Shown here piece by piece: positions 1-6,362 of a stretch of 64,000 nt of DNA. This DNA is from a virus. Positions within the stretch are counted from its first letter, which is position 1; each line of letters opens with the position of its first letter. The notes under the pieces were generated by a model, which worked only from the letters and a program-made list of their open reading frames with translations, did no database searches and was not told the origin of the DNA. The DNA is taken from the IMG/VR virus record IMGVR_UViG_3300046777_001387, positions 1 through 64,000 of that record; one strand, written 5' to 3'. Made by a program: the position numbers and the translations under genes.

Positions 1-1
1 G

Positions 2-340
2 ATCCGCACCGAGCTTCGGAGCAATATCCAAACGCTCCGAGCGATGAGGCTTCAGATTCGCGAGATTGATAATGAAATCAAGCGGGCGAAGCACATCCAG
101 CGTCTTGTTCGTCAAGAGGCTCGTGAAGAAATCCTTTCGGCGCGTGAGGCTCGCCGAAATGAAAGAATCGCGAGAAAGCGGGCTGAGCTCGAAGCTAAGA
201 AGGAACGCTTGGCTAAGATGAAGCAGGCTCGTCAGAAGAAAATGCCGAAGACGGAACCGGTAGAGCCGGTGGAGGAAATCGCGGCGGTGAGGGTGCAGAA
301 GACGCCGAAGAAGGCGACGCTTTCCGCCGCCGCCCACTAA
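2..340 (+). CDS. Charged coiled-coil protein, 5' end outside window
   Basis: The frame is open from base 2, so the gene probably starts before the window. The visible part is almost entirely Arg, Lys, Glu and Ala, with a long predicted helix (REIDNEIKRAKHIQRLVRQ onward) followed by a Pro/Lys tail. An internal ATG at 44 could be a start, but no clear Shine-Dalgarno sequence precedes it. I recognise no family. The composition suggests a helical rod or a nucleic-acid-binding protein, but that is inference from charge alone. It is followed directly by a strong intrinsic terminator and is more GC-rich than the tail genes. Confidence 0.6.
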   Translation: MRTELRSNIQTLRAMRLQIREIDNEIKRAKHIQRLVRQEAREEILSAREARRNERIARKRAELEAKKERLAKMKQARQKKMPKTEPVEPVEEIAAVRVQKTPKKATLSAAAH

Positions 341-361
341 CCGTTTGAAACCGGGGGAACC

Positions 362-401
362 GACGGGACTGGATAAAAACCGCACCAGTCCCGTCTTTTT
401 T
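362..401 (+). terminator. Intrinsic terminator
   Basis: A perfect 11-bp stem (GACGGGACTGG paired with CCAGTCCCGTC) encloses a 12-nt loop and is followed by six T. It lies just after the stop codon of the charged coiled-coil gene and ends that transcript. Confidence 0.93.
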
Positions 402-409
402 GGGAATCC

Positions 410-500
410 GTCCTCCGCGCCCCGACGGAGCCGTTAGAGGGGCTTTCGGAGTCCGGGAGGGCGCGTAGGAGGGGTCCCGGAGACGCCGCCCGAGGCGGTT
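410..500. other. GC-rich potentially structured spacer
   Basis: There is no gene between 341 and 589. Apart from the terminator and the downstream promoter, the spacer is very GC-rich and can fold. Bases 412-422 pair with 459-464 plus 468-472, giving an 11-bp helix with a 3-nt bulge. A second small hairpin (CCGCC-CGA-GGCGG) lies at 486-498. It could be a small RNA, a processing site or a DNA structure. No promoter was seen directly upstream of it and its function is unknown. Confidence 0.35.
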
Positions 501-524
501 TATAGGGCTCTCTCGGCGGTGCTG

Positions 525-537
525 TAAGTTGTTGATT
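525..537 (+). repeat. TAAGTTGTTGATT element, copy 1
   Basis: A 13-bp A/T-rich element upstream of the promoter for the gene at 590. The same sequence recurs at 916-928 upstream of the next promoter, with a one-base variant at 944-956. The repeated placement upstream of matching promoters suggests an upstream activating or binding element, which is inference. Confidence 0.5.
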
Positions 538-554
538 CTATTACAGTTTCTACG

Positions 555-583
555 GTTTACTTTTTCGCAGTTTCAGCTATAAT
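555..583 (+). promoter_or_regulatory. Promoter with leaderless geometry (copy 1)
   Basis: GTTTAC (555-560), a 17-bp spacer and a perfect TATAAT (578-583). The ATG of the next gene begins at 590, exactly 12 nt after the first T of TATAAT, which is where transcription should start. No Shine-Dalgarno sequence can fit. The promoter shares the TTTACTT..TT.CGCA core with the promoter at 974-1002. Confidence 0.7.
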
Positions 584-589
584 GGCTGC

Positions 590-907
590 ATGATGAGTGA
601 AACGGCACGGGCAGCCGCATTAGCCCAATACGACGCGCTTCAGCGCGAACGGGAAGAGGCGCGAGCGAAGGTTAAGGCGCTTCAGGAACGTAACGACGAC
701 ATTCAGGTAGAGCTTTATAAGCTAGAGGACGCGCTCAGGCTTACGGTTACGGAAGGTAAGGTTTACACCTCACCCCGGTCAACGCAGCGGCTCACCGTAA
801 AGAAGAAAGACAACAAGTATTACGTTTACGACGGCGAAACGCTAGAAATGGCGTATACCTCCGAGAGCGCGCTCGGGCTAGACCTCGGACTCTGGGGTGC
901 GTCGTAA
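590..907 (+). CDS. Small coiled-coil protein, leaderless start
   Basis: This 105-residue protein starts with two Met codons (ATGATG). Residues 5-50 form a charged amphipathic helix or coiled coil (QREREEARAKVKALQERND). The C-terminal half looks like a small beta domain (LTVKKKDNKYYVYDGETLE). I do not recognise the family. The start was chosen because it is 12 nt downstream of a perfect TATAAT. An mRNA starting at the ATG would be leaderless, and the next gene upstream of 1000 is arranged the same way. The unlinked promoter suggests early, host-polymerase-driven expression. Confidence 0.7.
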   Translation: MMSETARAAALAQYDALQREREEARAKVKALQERNDDIQVELYKLEDALRLTVTEGKVYTSPRSTQRLTVKKKDNKYYVYDGETLEMAYTSESALGLDLGLWGAS

Positions 908-915
908 GACGCCCC

Positions 916-956
916 TAAGTTGTTGATTTCCTTACACTTTTCGTAAGTTATTGATT
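916..956 (+). repeat. TAAGTTRTTGATT elements, copies 2 and 3
   Basis: Two further copies of the 13-bp element, TAAGTTGTTGATT at 916-928 and TAAGTTATTGATT at 944-956, stand 15 bp apart upstream of the second promoter. The first copy of the set is at 525-537. Confidence 0.5.
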
Positions 957-973
957 TTACTAAATTTTTCACC

Positions 974-1002
974 CTTTACTTCTTACGCAATACCGGTATA
1001 AT
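974..1002 (+). promoter_or_regulatory. Promoter with leaderless geometry (copy 2)
   Basis: CTTTAC (974-979), a 17-bp spacer and TATAAT (997-1002). The ATGATG of the next gene begins at 1009, again exactly 12 nt from the start of TATAAT. The core TTTACTTCTTACGCA matches the promoter at 555-583 closely. Confidence 0.72.
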
Positions 1003-1008
1003 GTAATT

Positions 1009-1209
1009 ATGATGAATAACGTCGAAAAGCGACAGGACGCTGAACTCCTGATCAAGTCTTTCGTTAACTTTATCCGCAATACGGCGGAAAGGGATCTCGG
1101 TAAGAGCAATACCTACGTCCTCGGTTATCTCGAGTCGTTTCTCGCCAATAACCTCACGCCGACCATGAAGCGTGAGATGCTCAAGCAGATGAGCCTGAAG
1201 TCGAAGTAA
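1009..1209 (+). CDS. Small helical protein, leaderless start
   Basis: A 66-residue protein, mostly helical and basic at its C-terminus (MKREMLKQMSLKSK). It begins with Met-Met, like the gene at 590, and has the same -10 to ATG spacing, so its message is probably leaderless. No family is recognised. It is followed 9 nt later by another tiny gene that probably shares its transcript. Confidence 0.7.
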   Translation: MMNNVEKRQDAELLIKSFVNFIRNTAERDLGKSNTYVLGYLESFLANNLTPTMKREMLKQMSLKSK

Positions 1210-1218
1210 GGTCATAAT

Positions 1219-1398
1219 ATGAAAAAGACTGCAAAGGCTACGAAGCCGGATCTCTCGCCGGTTCCCTTCAATCTGAAGGAGGTCCTCGTCGAGGTGTATA
1301 ACCTTAAAGACGACGGCACCGAAAAGCTGGATTACATTATCGTCAACGGTAAGGTAATTGACTCGGTGTCGCTCCGTAACGCTCGTCCGAATTCTTAA
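1219..1398 (+). CDS. 59-residue hypothetical protein
   Basis: ATG at 1219, TAA at 1396-1398. The product begins MKKTAKATKPDLSPVPFNLK and ends in a beta-like segment (YIIVNGKVIDSVSL). It lies between two well-supported small genes with short gaps, has normal codon use for the region and no competing frame, so it is likely real. No family is recognised. A CATAAT directly before the ATG may be chance. Confidence 0.6.
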   Translation: MKKTAKATKPDLSPVPFNLKEVLVEVYNLKDDGTEKLDYIIVNGKVIDSVSLRNARPNS

Positions 1399-1426
1399 TT
1401 TTTTCTTTACAAGGAAGCTTATAAAA

Positions 1427-1927
1427 ATGGCAAGTCGTCCCATTCAGCCGTTCGTTCTTTTCCAGATGCTCAAGTCTGCCGGTGTCGGCAACGTAGTCTC
1501 TCGCGCCGATATCGCGAAGACGCTCGGGGTGAATGAAGGTAGCGTCCCCGTCTACTTCTTCGTTCTTAAGAACAAGTTCAAGGTCAAGTTTGCAGTCGAG
1601 AAGAAGGGTCGAACAGTTATCGGCTACAAGCTTCTCGCAGATGACGTTGATGTGCGCGAGAACTGCCTCCCCCGTGGGCGTAAGGTGAGCGCAGCCGCTA
1701 AGGTCGCCAAGACGACCGTCGCTAAGGTCAAGCCGCCCAAGACGGCGAAGCCTGCAAAGGCTACCGAGCCGGAAGCGATCACCGTCGTCACCCGTGCCTC
1801 CAAGGAAGTCAAGAAGGCGAAGGAAGTCAAGCAGAAGCTGGCTCCGGTTGCCATGGAAGATCTTGAAATCGACGAAATCACGTCGAACGACCTCGAAGAT
1901 ATCAAGAGCCAGCTTGGGCTGGCTTAA
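1427..1927 (+). CDS. Winged-helix-like protein with Lys/Ala-rich tail
   Basis: A 166-residue protein. The ATG at 1427 is chosen because AAGGAAG lies about 10 nt upstream; the frame is open further upstream, but over the preceding gene. Residues 1-70 look like a small helix-turn-helix or winged-helix fold (FQMLKSAGVGNVVSRADIAK, then a beta hairpin at VEKKGRTVIGYKLL). Residues 80-145 are Lys/Ala/Pro-rich (AAAKVAKTTVAKVKPPKTAK), as in histone-H1-like or HU-tail proteins, and the C-terminus is acidic. Binding to DNA is likely. Whether it regulates or compacts is not shown. Confidence 0.65.
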   Translation: MASRPIQPFVLFQMLKSAGVGNVVSRADIAKTLGVNEGSVPVYFFVLKNKFKVKFAVEKKGRTVIGYKLLADDVDVRENCLPRGRKVSAAAKVAKTTVAKVKPPKTAKPAKATEPEAITVVTRASKEVKKAKEVKQKLAPVAMEDLEIDEITSNDLEDIKSQLGLA

Positions 1928-1990
1928 TCTTCGAATTACACGGAAGTAACAGGAGCATCACCAGTCCTGCGCTGGCTTGATTTTGTTGTT

Positions 1991-2509
1991 TTGGGTTCAG
2001 TTTATCGTGTGCGGAATCCGGGGGAATATGTCGCCATGCGCGACATATTCCTGAAGTTTAATCCTAAGTTGAAATATCTGCCGATTACTAAAAAGAAGTT
2101 GCTTCTGAAGATCGCTCAAGAAGGTAACATGCGAACAGAAACTCTTCTGGAAGAAACTATTTCGCTTGCTAGCAAGAAGCTTTCCCGTTCTGCTAAGTCG
2201 GGCGAGGATCTGAGCGACGGCAGCGAAGTTAAGTGGTGCTCGTTTTATAAGACCAAAAACGGTCAAACATATTCGTACACATCCAAGATCGGTTCCGTCC
2301 AAAATAAAAAAGGAACCCTTCGGGTTGCTGCGTATATCGACCACTGTGAGGAAATTCAGCTATTTGTTATTCCTGCTCGTAAGTGGAAGCTTATGACAAA
2401 CGGTAGTGGCAAAAAGCAGATCAGGCTTTCGTATAACACAAGAACGAATGCCGTGTCTAGAATTTCCGAGTTTAGGGTTGACTGGAAAAGCTTTATTTCT
2501 CTCAAATGA
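1991..2509 (+). CDS. Possible PD-(D/E)XK-type nuclease
   Basis: About 172 residues if translation starts at TTG 1991, or 157 from ATG 2036, which has GGGGGA about 10 nt upstream and may be the true start. The middle holds DLSDGSEVKWCSFY (D76, E79, K81 counted from 1991) followed by beta strands (LRVAAYIDHCEEIQLFVIPA). This resembles the Asp...Glu-X-Lys core of several type II restriction enzymes and related nucleases. The assignment is tentative, since no family was identified with certainty. It overlaps the next gene by 4 bp (ATGA), so the two are probably cotranslated. Confidence 0.5.
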   Translation: MGSVYRVRNPGEYVAMRDIFLKFNPKLKYLPITKKKLLLKIAQEGNMRTETLLEETISLASKKLSRSAKSGEDLSDGSEVKWCSFYKTKNGQTYSYTSKIGSVQNKKGTLRVAAYIDHCEEIQLFVIPARKWKLMTNGSGKKQIRLSYNTRTNAVSRISEFRVDWKSFISLK

Positions 2510-3042
2510 ACATCTTTTATCTAGACAAAGATCCGCAGGTAGCCGCGCAGTTTCATTGCGACAAGCATGTCGTTAAAATGATCCTCGAGTCGGCTCAGCT
2601 GCTTTCTACTGCGCACCGTATTATAGACGGTCAGCTGATTGCTGGTAAAACCAAGACTGGCAGAAACGCCAAAAGGTGGATTCTAAATGACTCTCGCGAA
2701 ACTGTACTTTATCAAGCTGGGCACGTCAATCACCCAAGTGCTGTATGGGTACGTGCCAATGTTGATCACTATCGCTGGCTACACGACCTCCTGTACTTCC
2801 TAATCGGCGAGTACAAGTATCGTTACAATGATAAGGATCATGCCTGCCAGAAACTTCAGAACGAACTTCTGAACTCGCCTATCAATATTCCCAATATTGG
2901 CTGGCAGGAACCGCCGCAGGCTATGCCCGATGAATGCAAGGTTCCGGGTGATAGCGTTCAAGCTTACAAGAATTATTACATGATGCATAAGCGAAGCATG
3001 GCTTCTTGGAAACGCAGGGGGCAGCCAAGCTGGTATAAATAG
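2506..3042 (+). CDS. Conserved phage protein of unknown function
   Basis: A 178-residue protein beginning MNIFYLDKDPQVAAQFHCDK and continuing with HVVKMILESAQLLSTAHR. This signature recurs in T4-type phages, including cyanophages, and is usually annotated as hypothetical. It is rich in conserved His, Asp and Trp residues (DKHVVK, AHR, NHPSAVW), consistent with an enzyme, but the reaction is unknown to me. The start overlaps the preceding stop (ATGA). A late promoter box is embedded in its last codons. Confidence 0.75.
   Translation: MNIFYLDKDPQVAAQFHCDKHVVKMILESAQLLSTAHRIIDGQLIAGKTKTGRNAKRWILNDSRETVLYQAGHVNHPSAVWVRANVDHYRWLHDLLYFLIGEYKYRYNDKDHACQKLQNELLNSPINIPNIGWQEPPQAMPDECKVPGDSVQAYKNYYMMHKRSMASWKRRGQPSWYK
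3034..3041 (+). promoter_or_regulatory. T4-type late promoter TATAAATA
   Basis: A perfect TATAAATA overlaps the stop of the preceding gene (Tyr-Lys-stop). Transcription would start near 3047, ahead of the small gene at 3074 and phoH. Confidence 0.65.
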
Positions 3043-3073
3043 AGGCATACAGTATTTCTCCTTGGAGACTCTA

Positions 3074-3412
3074 GTGCCCACTTATACATTTCGTAATACC
3101 AAGTCCGGTAAGATTGAAGAACACGTGATGTCGATGTCTGTATATGATGCGTTCAAGGCATCTAATCCTCACCTTGAACGCTACATCGACGAGGCTCCAA
3201 TTGTTTCATACATGGGTGTCGGGGATAATATCTCTAAGACCGACGACACCTTCAAAGAAGTAATGTCTAAGATTGCTGAGCAGAATCCTCGCAGTCCACT
3301 GGCTGATCGCTTTCTGAAGAAATCTTCGAAGCGAGTAAAGACTGACGAGGTGCTCAAGAAGCATCAGAAAATTCAGCAGCAGAAGCGAGCCAGTGCTCCT
3401 AAGAGAGGATAA
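3074..3412 (+). CDS. Conserved small T4-type phage protein
   Basis: A 112-residue protein. The start is set at GTG 3074 (product begins MPTYTFRNTKSGKIEEHVMS) because GGAG lies 6 nt upstream and the Pro-Thr-Tyr start is typical of this family. The N-terminus resembles FmdB-like zinc-ribbon proteins found in T4-like cyanophages, but no cysteine pairs are present, so the zinc site is missing or was never there. The C-terminal half is Lys-rich. It abuts phoH. Confidence 0.7.
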   Translation: MPTYTFRNTKSGKIEEHVMSMSVYDAFKASNPHLERYIDEAPIVSYMGVGDNISKTDDTFKEVMSKIAEQNPRSPLADRFLKKSSKRVKTDEVLKKHQKIQQQKRASAPKRG

Positions 3413-4171
3413 GTGTCTAAGAAGAAATACCCTTCAGCCAATACAGAAGCTGAAGTAGAAACAATCAAGCCGACGCCGCCCAGAGTAAAGCCTAGTGAGC
3501 TCAAGACCTTTGAGCCGCTAACCGAAAATCAGAAGTTGTTCTTTGAGGCTTATGGTCGCGGCGACTACTTCATTATGCTTACAGGTTCAGCGGGAACCGG
3601 TAAATCGTTCATTGCCTGCTACAAGGCAATCCAAGAAGTCTACGACAAGAACAGTTCCTTCAAGCGAGTTGTAATTGTTCGTAGCGCAGTACAGTCTCGC
3701 GACATCGGTTTCACTCCGGGTTCTCTGGAAGAAAAGATGTCACTGTACGAGCAGCCTTATATGCAGATCTTCCACACGCTGTTCAATCGCCGTGATGCAT
3801 ATGAAGGGCTGAAAGATGCCGGTCGCATCGAATTCATTTCAACCTCGTTCATTCGTGGTATGAGTTTCGATGACTCGATCATTATCGTAGATGAATGCCA
3901 GAACATGAACTTCGAAGAACTGGCTACGATTATGACTCGTGTCGGCTATCGTTCTAAGATTATTTTCTGCGGTGACTATCGTCAAACTGACTTGTACCGC
4001 CGCACAGGCGACAAGAGTGGACTACTGAAATTTCATCATGTCGCAAGACTGATGTCTTCCTTCACTAGCATCGAGTTCACTCCAGATGATATTGTTCGCT
4101 CAAGCCTAGTGAAAGACTTCTTGCTTGCAGTTGAAAAATATGAGAACCAAAACAATAGTGAAATCTCTTGA
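3413..4171 (+). CDS. phoH: PhoH-like P-loop ATPase
   Basis: A 252-residue protein of the PhoH family, starting at GTG 3413 after AGAGAGGA. It has a Walker A motif GSAGTGKS (residues 58-65), a Walker B region IIIVDECQN (156-164) and the downstream FCGDYRQTD motif, all in the order expected for the N-terminal helicase-like domain of PhoH. PhoH proteins are widespread in T4-type phages. They bind and hydrolyse ATP, and RNA-related or stress roles are proposed but unsettled. The first 35 residues are a charged, Pro-rich extension. The gene directly abuts its upstream neighbour. A consensus sigma70 promoter overlaps its stop codon. Confidence 0.92.
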   Translation: MSKKKYPSANTEAEVETIKPTPPRVKPSELKTFEPLTENQKLFFEAYGRGDYFIMLTGSAGTGKSFIACYKAIQEVYDKNSSFKRVVIVRSAVQSRDIGFTPGSLEEKMSLYEQPYMQIFHTLFNRRDAYEGLKDAGRIEFISTSFIRGMSFDDSIIIVDECQNMNFEELATIMTRVGYRSKIIFCGDYRQTDLYRRTGDKSGLLKFHHVARLMSSFTSIEFTPDDIVRSSLVKDFLLAVEKYENQNNSEIS

Positions 4172-4196
4172 CAAGTCTCTAGAAACACAGTATAAT
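4168..4196 (+). promoter_or_regulatory. Consensus sigma70 promoter
   Basis: TTGACA (4168-4173), a 17-bp spacer and TATAAT (4191-4196), matching the bacterial consensus at all twelve bases. It overlaps the phoH stop codon. It should drive the small membrane protein, methyltransferase and exonuclease genes from host RNA polymerase without phage factors. Confidence 0.88.
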
Positions 4197-4202
4197 CACT
4201 GT

Positions 4203-4316
4203 GTGGCTATTGATGATACTCCGGTCATGAGTTCTAAGGGTATCGTGTATGGGTTGTTCTTCTCTAGTATACTATGGGGTATGTTGATACTAACATGGCA
4301 AACATTAATAAACTAG
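4203..4316 (+). CDS. Very small membrane protein
   Basis: The reading frame encodes one clear transmembrane helix (GIVYGLFFSSILWGMLIL) near its end. Starting at GTG 4203 gives 37 residues. Other possible starts are ATG 4140, inside phoH and upstream of the promoter, and ATG 4228. None has a Shine-Dalgarno sequence. The GTG lies exactly 12 nt from the first T of TATAAT, the same geometry as the leaderless genes at 590 and 1009, which is why I prefer it. Small proteins of this type are common in alphaproteobacteria and their phages. The function is unknown. Confidence 0.5.
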   Translation: MAIDDTPVMSSKGIVYGLFFSSILWGMLILTWQTLIN

Positions 4317-4954
4317 TCATTGACTGTAACAACAGTAGAACTGACCTTTGTAATATCGCTGTAAAGCATAACATTGACAAGTGTGTCTATAGCAATAATC
4401 CTCCTCCGGTGGGTCATCTGCATCCGTACACTATGATCTATGATATGCTTTTCGGTGGTATGCGATACCTTCCGATCACTATCGGTGAGATTGGTATTCT
4501 TAAGAACGGAAGCATGAAGGCATGGCGAGACTACTTTGTCAATGCTACGCTGTACGGTTGGGACTTTGATCTTAACCTCATTAATAATGCTCTGATTGAG
4601 AATATTGATCGGTCTAACTATCACTACATGAACGTACATGATGTGAATAGTATTGATCGTGGGCTGAGTCGCTTCAATGGGAAGTATGACTTTATCATTG
4701 ACGACTCAGATCACCATGCTGAGTGGGCATATAATATCATGTCGGTGGTGCATAAGTATCTACGGACTGGTGGTGTTTTTGTTATTGAAGATGTTCAGGA
4801 TCCAGAGCCTTACGATCGGTTGATTGGTAATCACGCAGCTAAAAAGTATTTCAACTCAATGACGCTGGTTGATTGTCAGCACAACCTTAAGAAGTCTTGG
4901 GATAACGATAAATTTATTGTAATGTATAGGAACGACGTACCCTCCGATGTTTAA
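4295..4954 (+). CDS. Class I SAM-dependent methyltransferase-like protein
   Basis: About 219 residues from ATG 4295. The pattern GEIGILKNGSMKAWRDYF, then YGWDFD, then GKYDFIIDDSDHHAEW and TGGVFVIEDVQ matches the Rossmann methyltransferase layout seen in macrocin O-methyltransferase and CmcI-like proteins, where an Asp-Asp-(Gly/Ser)-x-His segment follows strand 4. The usual glycine-rich motif I is altered (GEIG). Substrate is unknown; a sugar, glycan or small molecule is possible. It overlaps the preceding small gene by 22 bp and the next gene by 8 bp, which implies one transcript. Confidence 0.7.
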   Translation: MANINKLVIDCNNSRTDLCNIAVKHNIDKCVYSNNPPPVGHLHPYTMIYDMLFGGMRYLPITIGEIGILKNGSMKAWRDYFVNATLYGWDFDLNLINNALIENIDRSNYHYMNVHDVNSIDRGLSRFNGKYDFIIDDSDHHAEWAYNIMSVVHKYLRTGGVFVIEDVQDPEPYDRLIGNHAAKKYFNSMTLVDCQHNLKKSWDNDKFIVMYRNDVPSDV

Positions 4955-5618
4955 TCATATTCACCATGACTTTCCCAAGCTTCTTCAGGAAAACGTTGAT
5001 GGCACTCGATGCTATGTGACGCCGGATGGGAAGAAGTATCCGTCAGTCACTACGGTTCTTTCTGACTATGGTAAGGAAGAACTAAATGCTTGGAAGGCGA
5101 GGGTGGGTGAGAAGGAGGCAGCGCGTGTTTCGCGAAAGGCGACCACTCGGGGAACTGCAGTTCACGCTGCCATTGAGCACTATCTCCATAACAAGGATAT
5201 CTCTGAGCTAGAGATGCTTCCTAACGTTAAGGAGATGTTTGTTAAGATGAAGCAGGAACTGGTGAAGCTTAACAATATTCACTGCCTTGAGACTAAGCTG
5301 TTTTCGCACGAACTCCGGTTGGCTGGGACGGTTGACTGTATTGCTGAGCACAATGGAGTTCTATCGGTCATTGACTTCAAGACTTCGCGTCGGCTGAAGA
5401 AGAAGGAATCTATTCAGCACTACTTTATGCAGGGTGCTGCATATGCCCATATGTTCCGGGAAATGACTAACCTAAATATTCAACAGGTTGTCATCCTCAT
5501 CGGAGTAGAGGGAGTTCCTTTCTGCCAGACGATGAAAGTTGATCCGAATGACCATATCGATGAACTTAAGAAGTATATTACACAATACGAAAATCGTCTT
5601 TTCGAAGGAGTTGCATAA
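4947..5618 (+). CDS. Cas4/RecB-like PD-(D/E)XK exonuclease
   Basis: A 223-residue nuclease. It shows the RG-T-x-VH motif (RGTAVHAAIEHYL), the AGTVDCIAEH strand carrying the metal-binding Asp, and VIDFKTSRR (Asp-x-Lys), then a helix with QGAAYAHMF. These are the ordered motifs of the RecB/Cas4 nuclease superfamily found in phages. The four cysteines of the Fe-S cluster form of Cas4 are not apparent, so it is more like the cluster-free phage exonucleases. It probably processes DNA ends in recombination or host DNA breakdown. The gene overlaps both neighbours. Confidence 0.85.
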   Translation: MFNHIHHDFPKLLQENVDGTRCYVTPDGKKYPSVTTVLSDYGKEELNAWKARVGEKEAARVSRKATTRGTAVHAAIEHYLHNKDISELEMLPNVKEMFVKMKQELVKLNNIHCLETKLFSHELRLAGTVDCIAEHNGVLSVIDFKTSRRLKKKESIQHYFMQGAAYAHMFREMTNLNIQQVVILIGVEGVPFCQTMKVDPNDHIDELKKYITQYENRLFEGVA

Positions 5619-5935
5619 TGATCGATCTATCAGCTGTTGACCCAGTGCTTGCTGGTGCTGTATTAGTTGGCGGTATGACGCTGGCTGTCGTTGCAAAGGT
5701 TCTGAATTCTTCTGCTCATAATAGCGTGCAGCCAGAGGTTCTTCCGGATCCAGCGCCGGAGGCTGTTGTGCAGGAACCTGTTATTGCAGAAGAAAAGTAT
5801 TCTTCAGGCTATCAAACCTCTTCTGCCGGTGTTGTTGAGGTTCCAGCAGAACCAACTCCTGCACCAAAGAAAGTCGCAAAGAAGAAGTCCCCTGCCAAGA
5901 AGAAGTCTGTAAAGAAGAAGTCGAAGGAGAACTAA
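5618..5935 (+). CDS. Membrane-anchored Lys-rich protein
   Basis: 105 residues with an N-terminal transmembrane helix (DPVLAGAVLVGGMTLAVVAK), a Pro/Glu/Val-rich linker and a strongly basic tail (KKVAKKKSPAKKKSVKKK). The ATG overlaps the preceding stop (TAATG) with AAGGAG upstream. This is a topology for an inner-membrane anchor with a basic cytoplasmic tail that could bind nucleic acid. It is the first of a run of tiny membrane genes. No family is recognised. Confidence 0.75.
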   Translation: MIDLSAVDPVLAGAVLVGGMTLAVVAKVLNSSAHNSVQPEVLPDPAPEAVVQEPVIAEEKYSSGYQTSSAGVVEVPAEPTPAPKKVAKKKSPAKKKSVKKKSKEN

Positions 5936-5936
5936 T

Positions 5937-6140
5937 ATGTTAGCCACTATTATGACTCTTGTAGTTGTTTCACTTATTGTAGTATTCCTAGTGCTCCGAG
6001 CGAAGAAAGAACCACGTGGTCCTTCCAAGCTTCCAACTGCACCTCCGGGTGGCACCACTTATCAGGAGCCTGTTGAGAATTATTCTGATGGTGGTTCGGA
6101 TCCTACCAGAGATCCAGTCACGGGTGAACCGAAAGGTTGA
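5937..6140 (+). CDS. Small membrane protein
   Basis: 67 residues: an N-terminal transmembrane helix (TIMTLVVVSLIVVFLVL), then a polar Pro/Gly-rich tail ending DPVTGEPKG. It begins one base after the preceding stop. It probably sits in the inner membrane; the function is unknown. Confidence 0.7.
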   Translation: MLATIMTLVVVSLIVVFLVLRAKKEPRGPSKLPTAPPGGTTYQEPVENYSDGGSDPTRDPVTGEPKG

Positions 6141-6143
6141 TGC

Positions 6144-6362
6144 ATGATATTTGCTATGTTTCTGTTATGGATCAGCAGTATGCTGATGATTGAAAGAATG
6201 AAGCAAAGGGATAATAAGCGAAGGATTGAACTTGAGCGAAGGTATGAAGAGGTTCTCGATCAGAAAAGAAAACAGATCGAAGCTTTCCAGCCAACGCTAG
6301 AGTCTAAGTCTAGATGCGTATTTTCTGCTGACAGAAATGTAGAGTATATCTTTAAGGAATAA
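6144..6362 (+). CDS. Small membrane/coiled-coil protein
   Basis: 72 residues: a short hydrophobic N-terminus (MIFAMFLLWISSMLMI) followed by a charged helix (KRRIELERRYEEVLDQKRKQ). The arrangement resembles small phage membrane proteins such as spanin- or holin-accessory peptides, but there is no specific match. The stop codon lies at the 5' edge of the tmRNA gene. Confidence 0.65.
   Translation: MIFAMFLLWISSMLMIERMKQRDNKRRIELERRYEEVLDQKRKQIEAFQPTLESKSRCVFSADRNVEYIFKE

Noticed and set aside
976-1443. Long open frame on the minus strand (155 codons)
   Set aside because: It lies antisense to three plus-strand genes with promoters and has no ribosome-binding site; it looks like a shadow frame.
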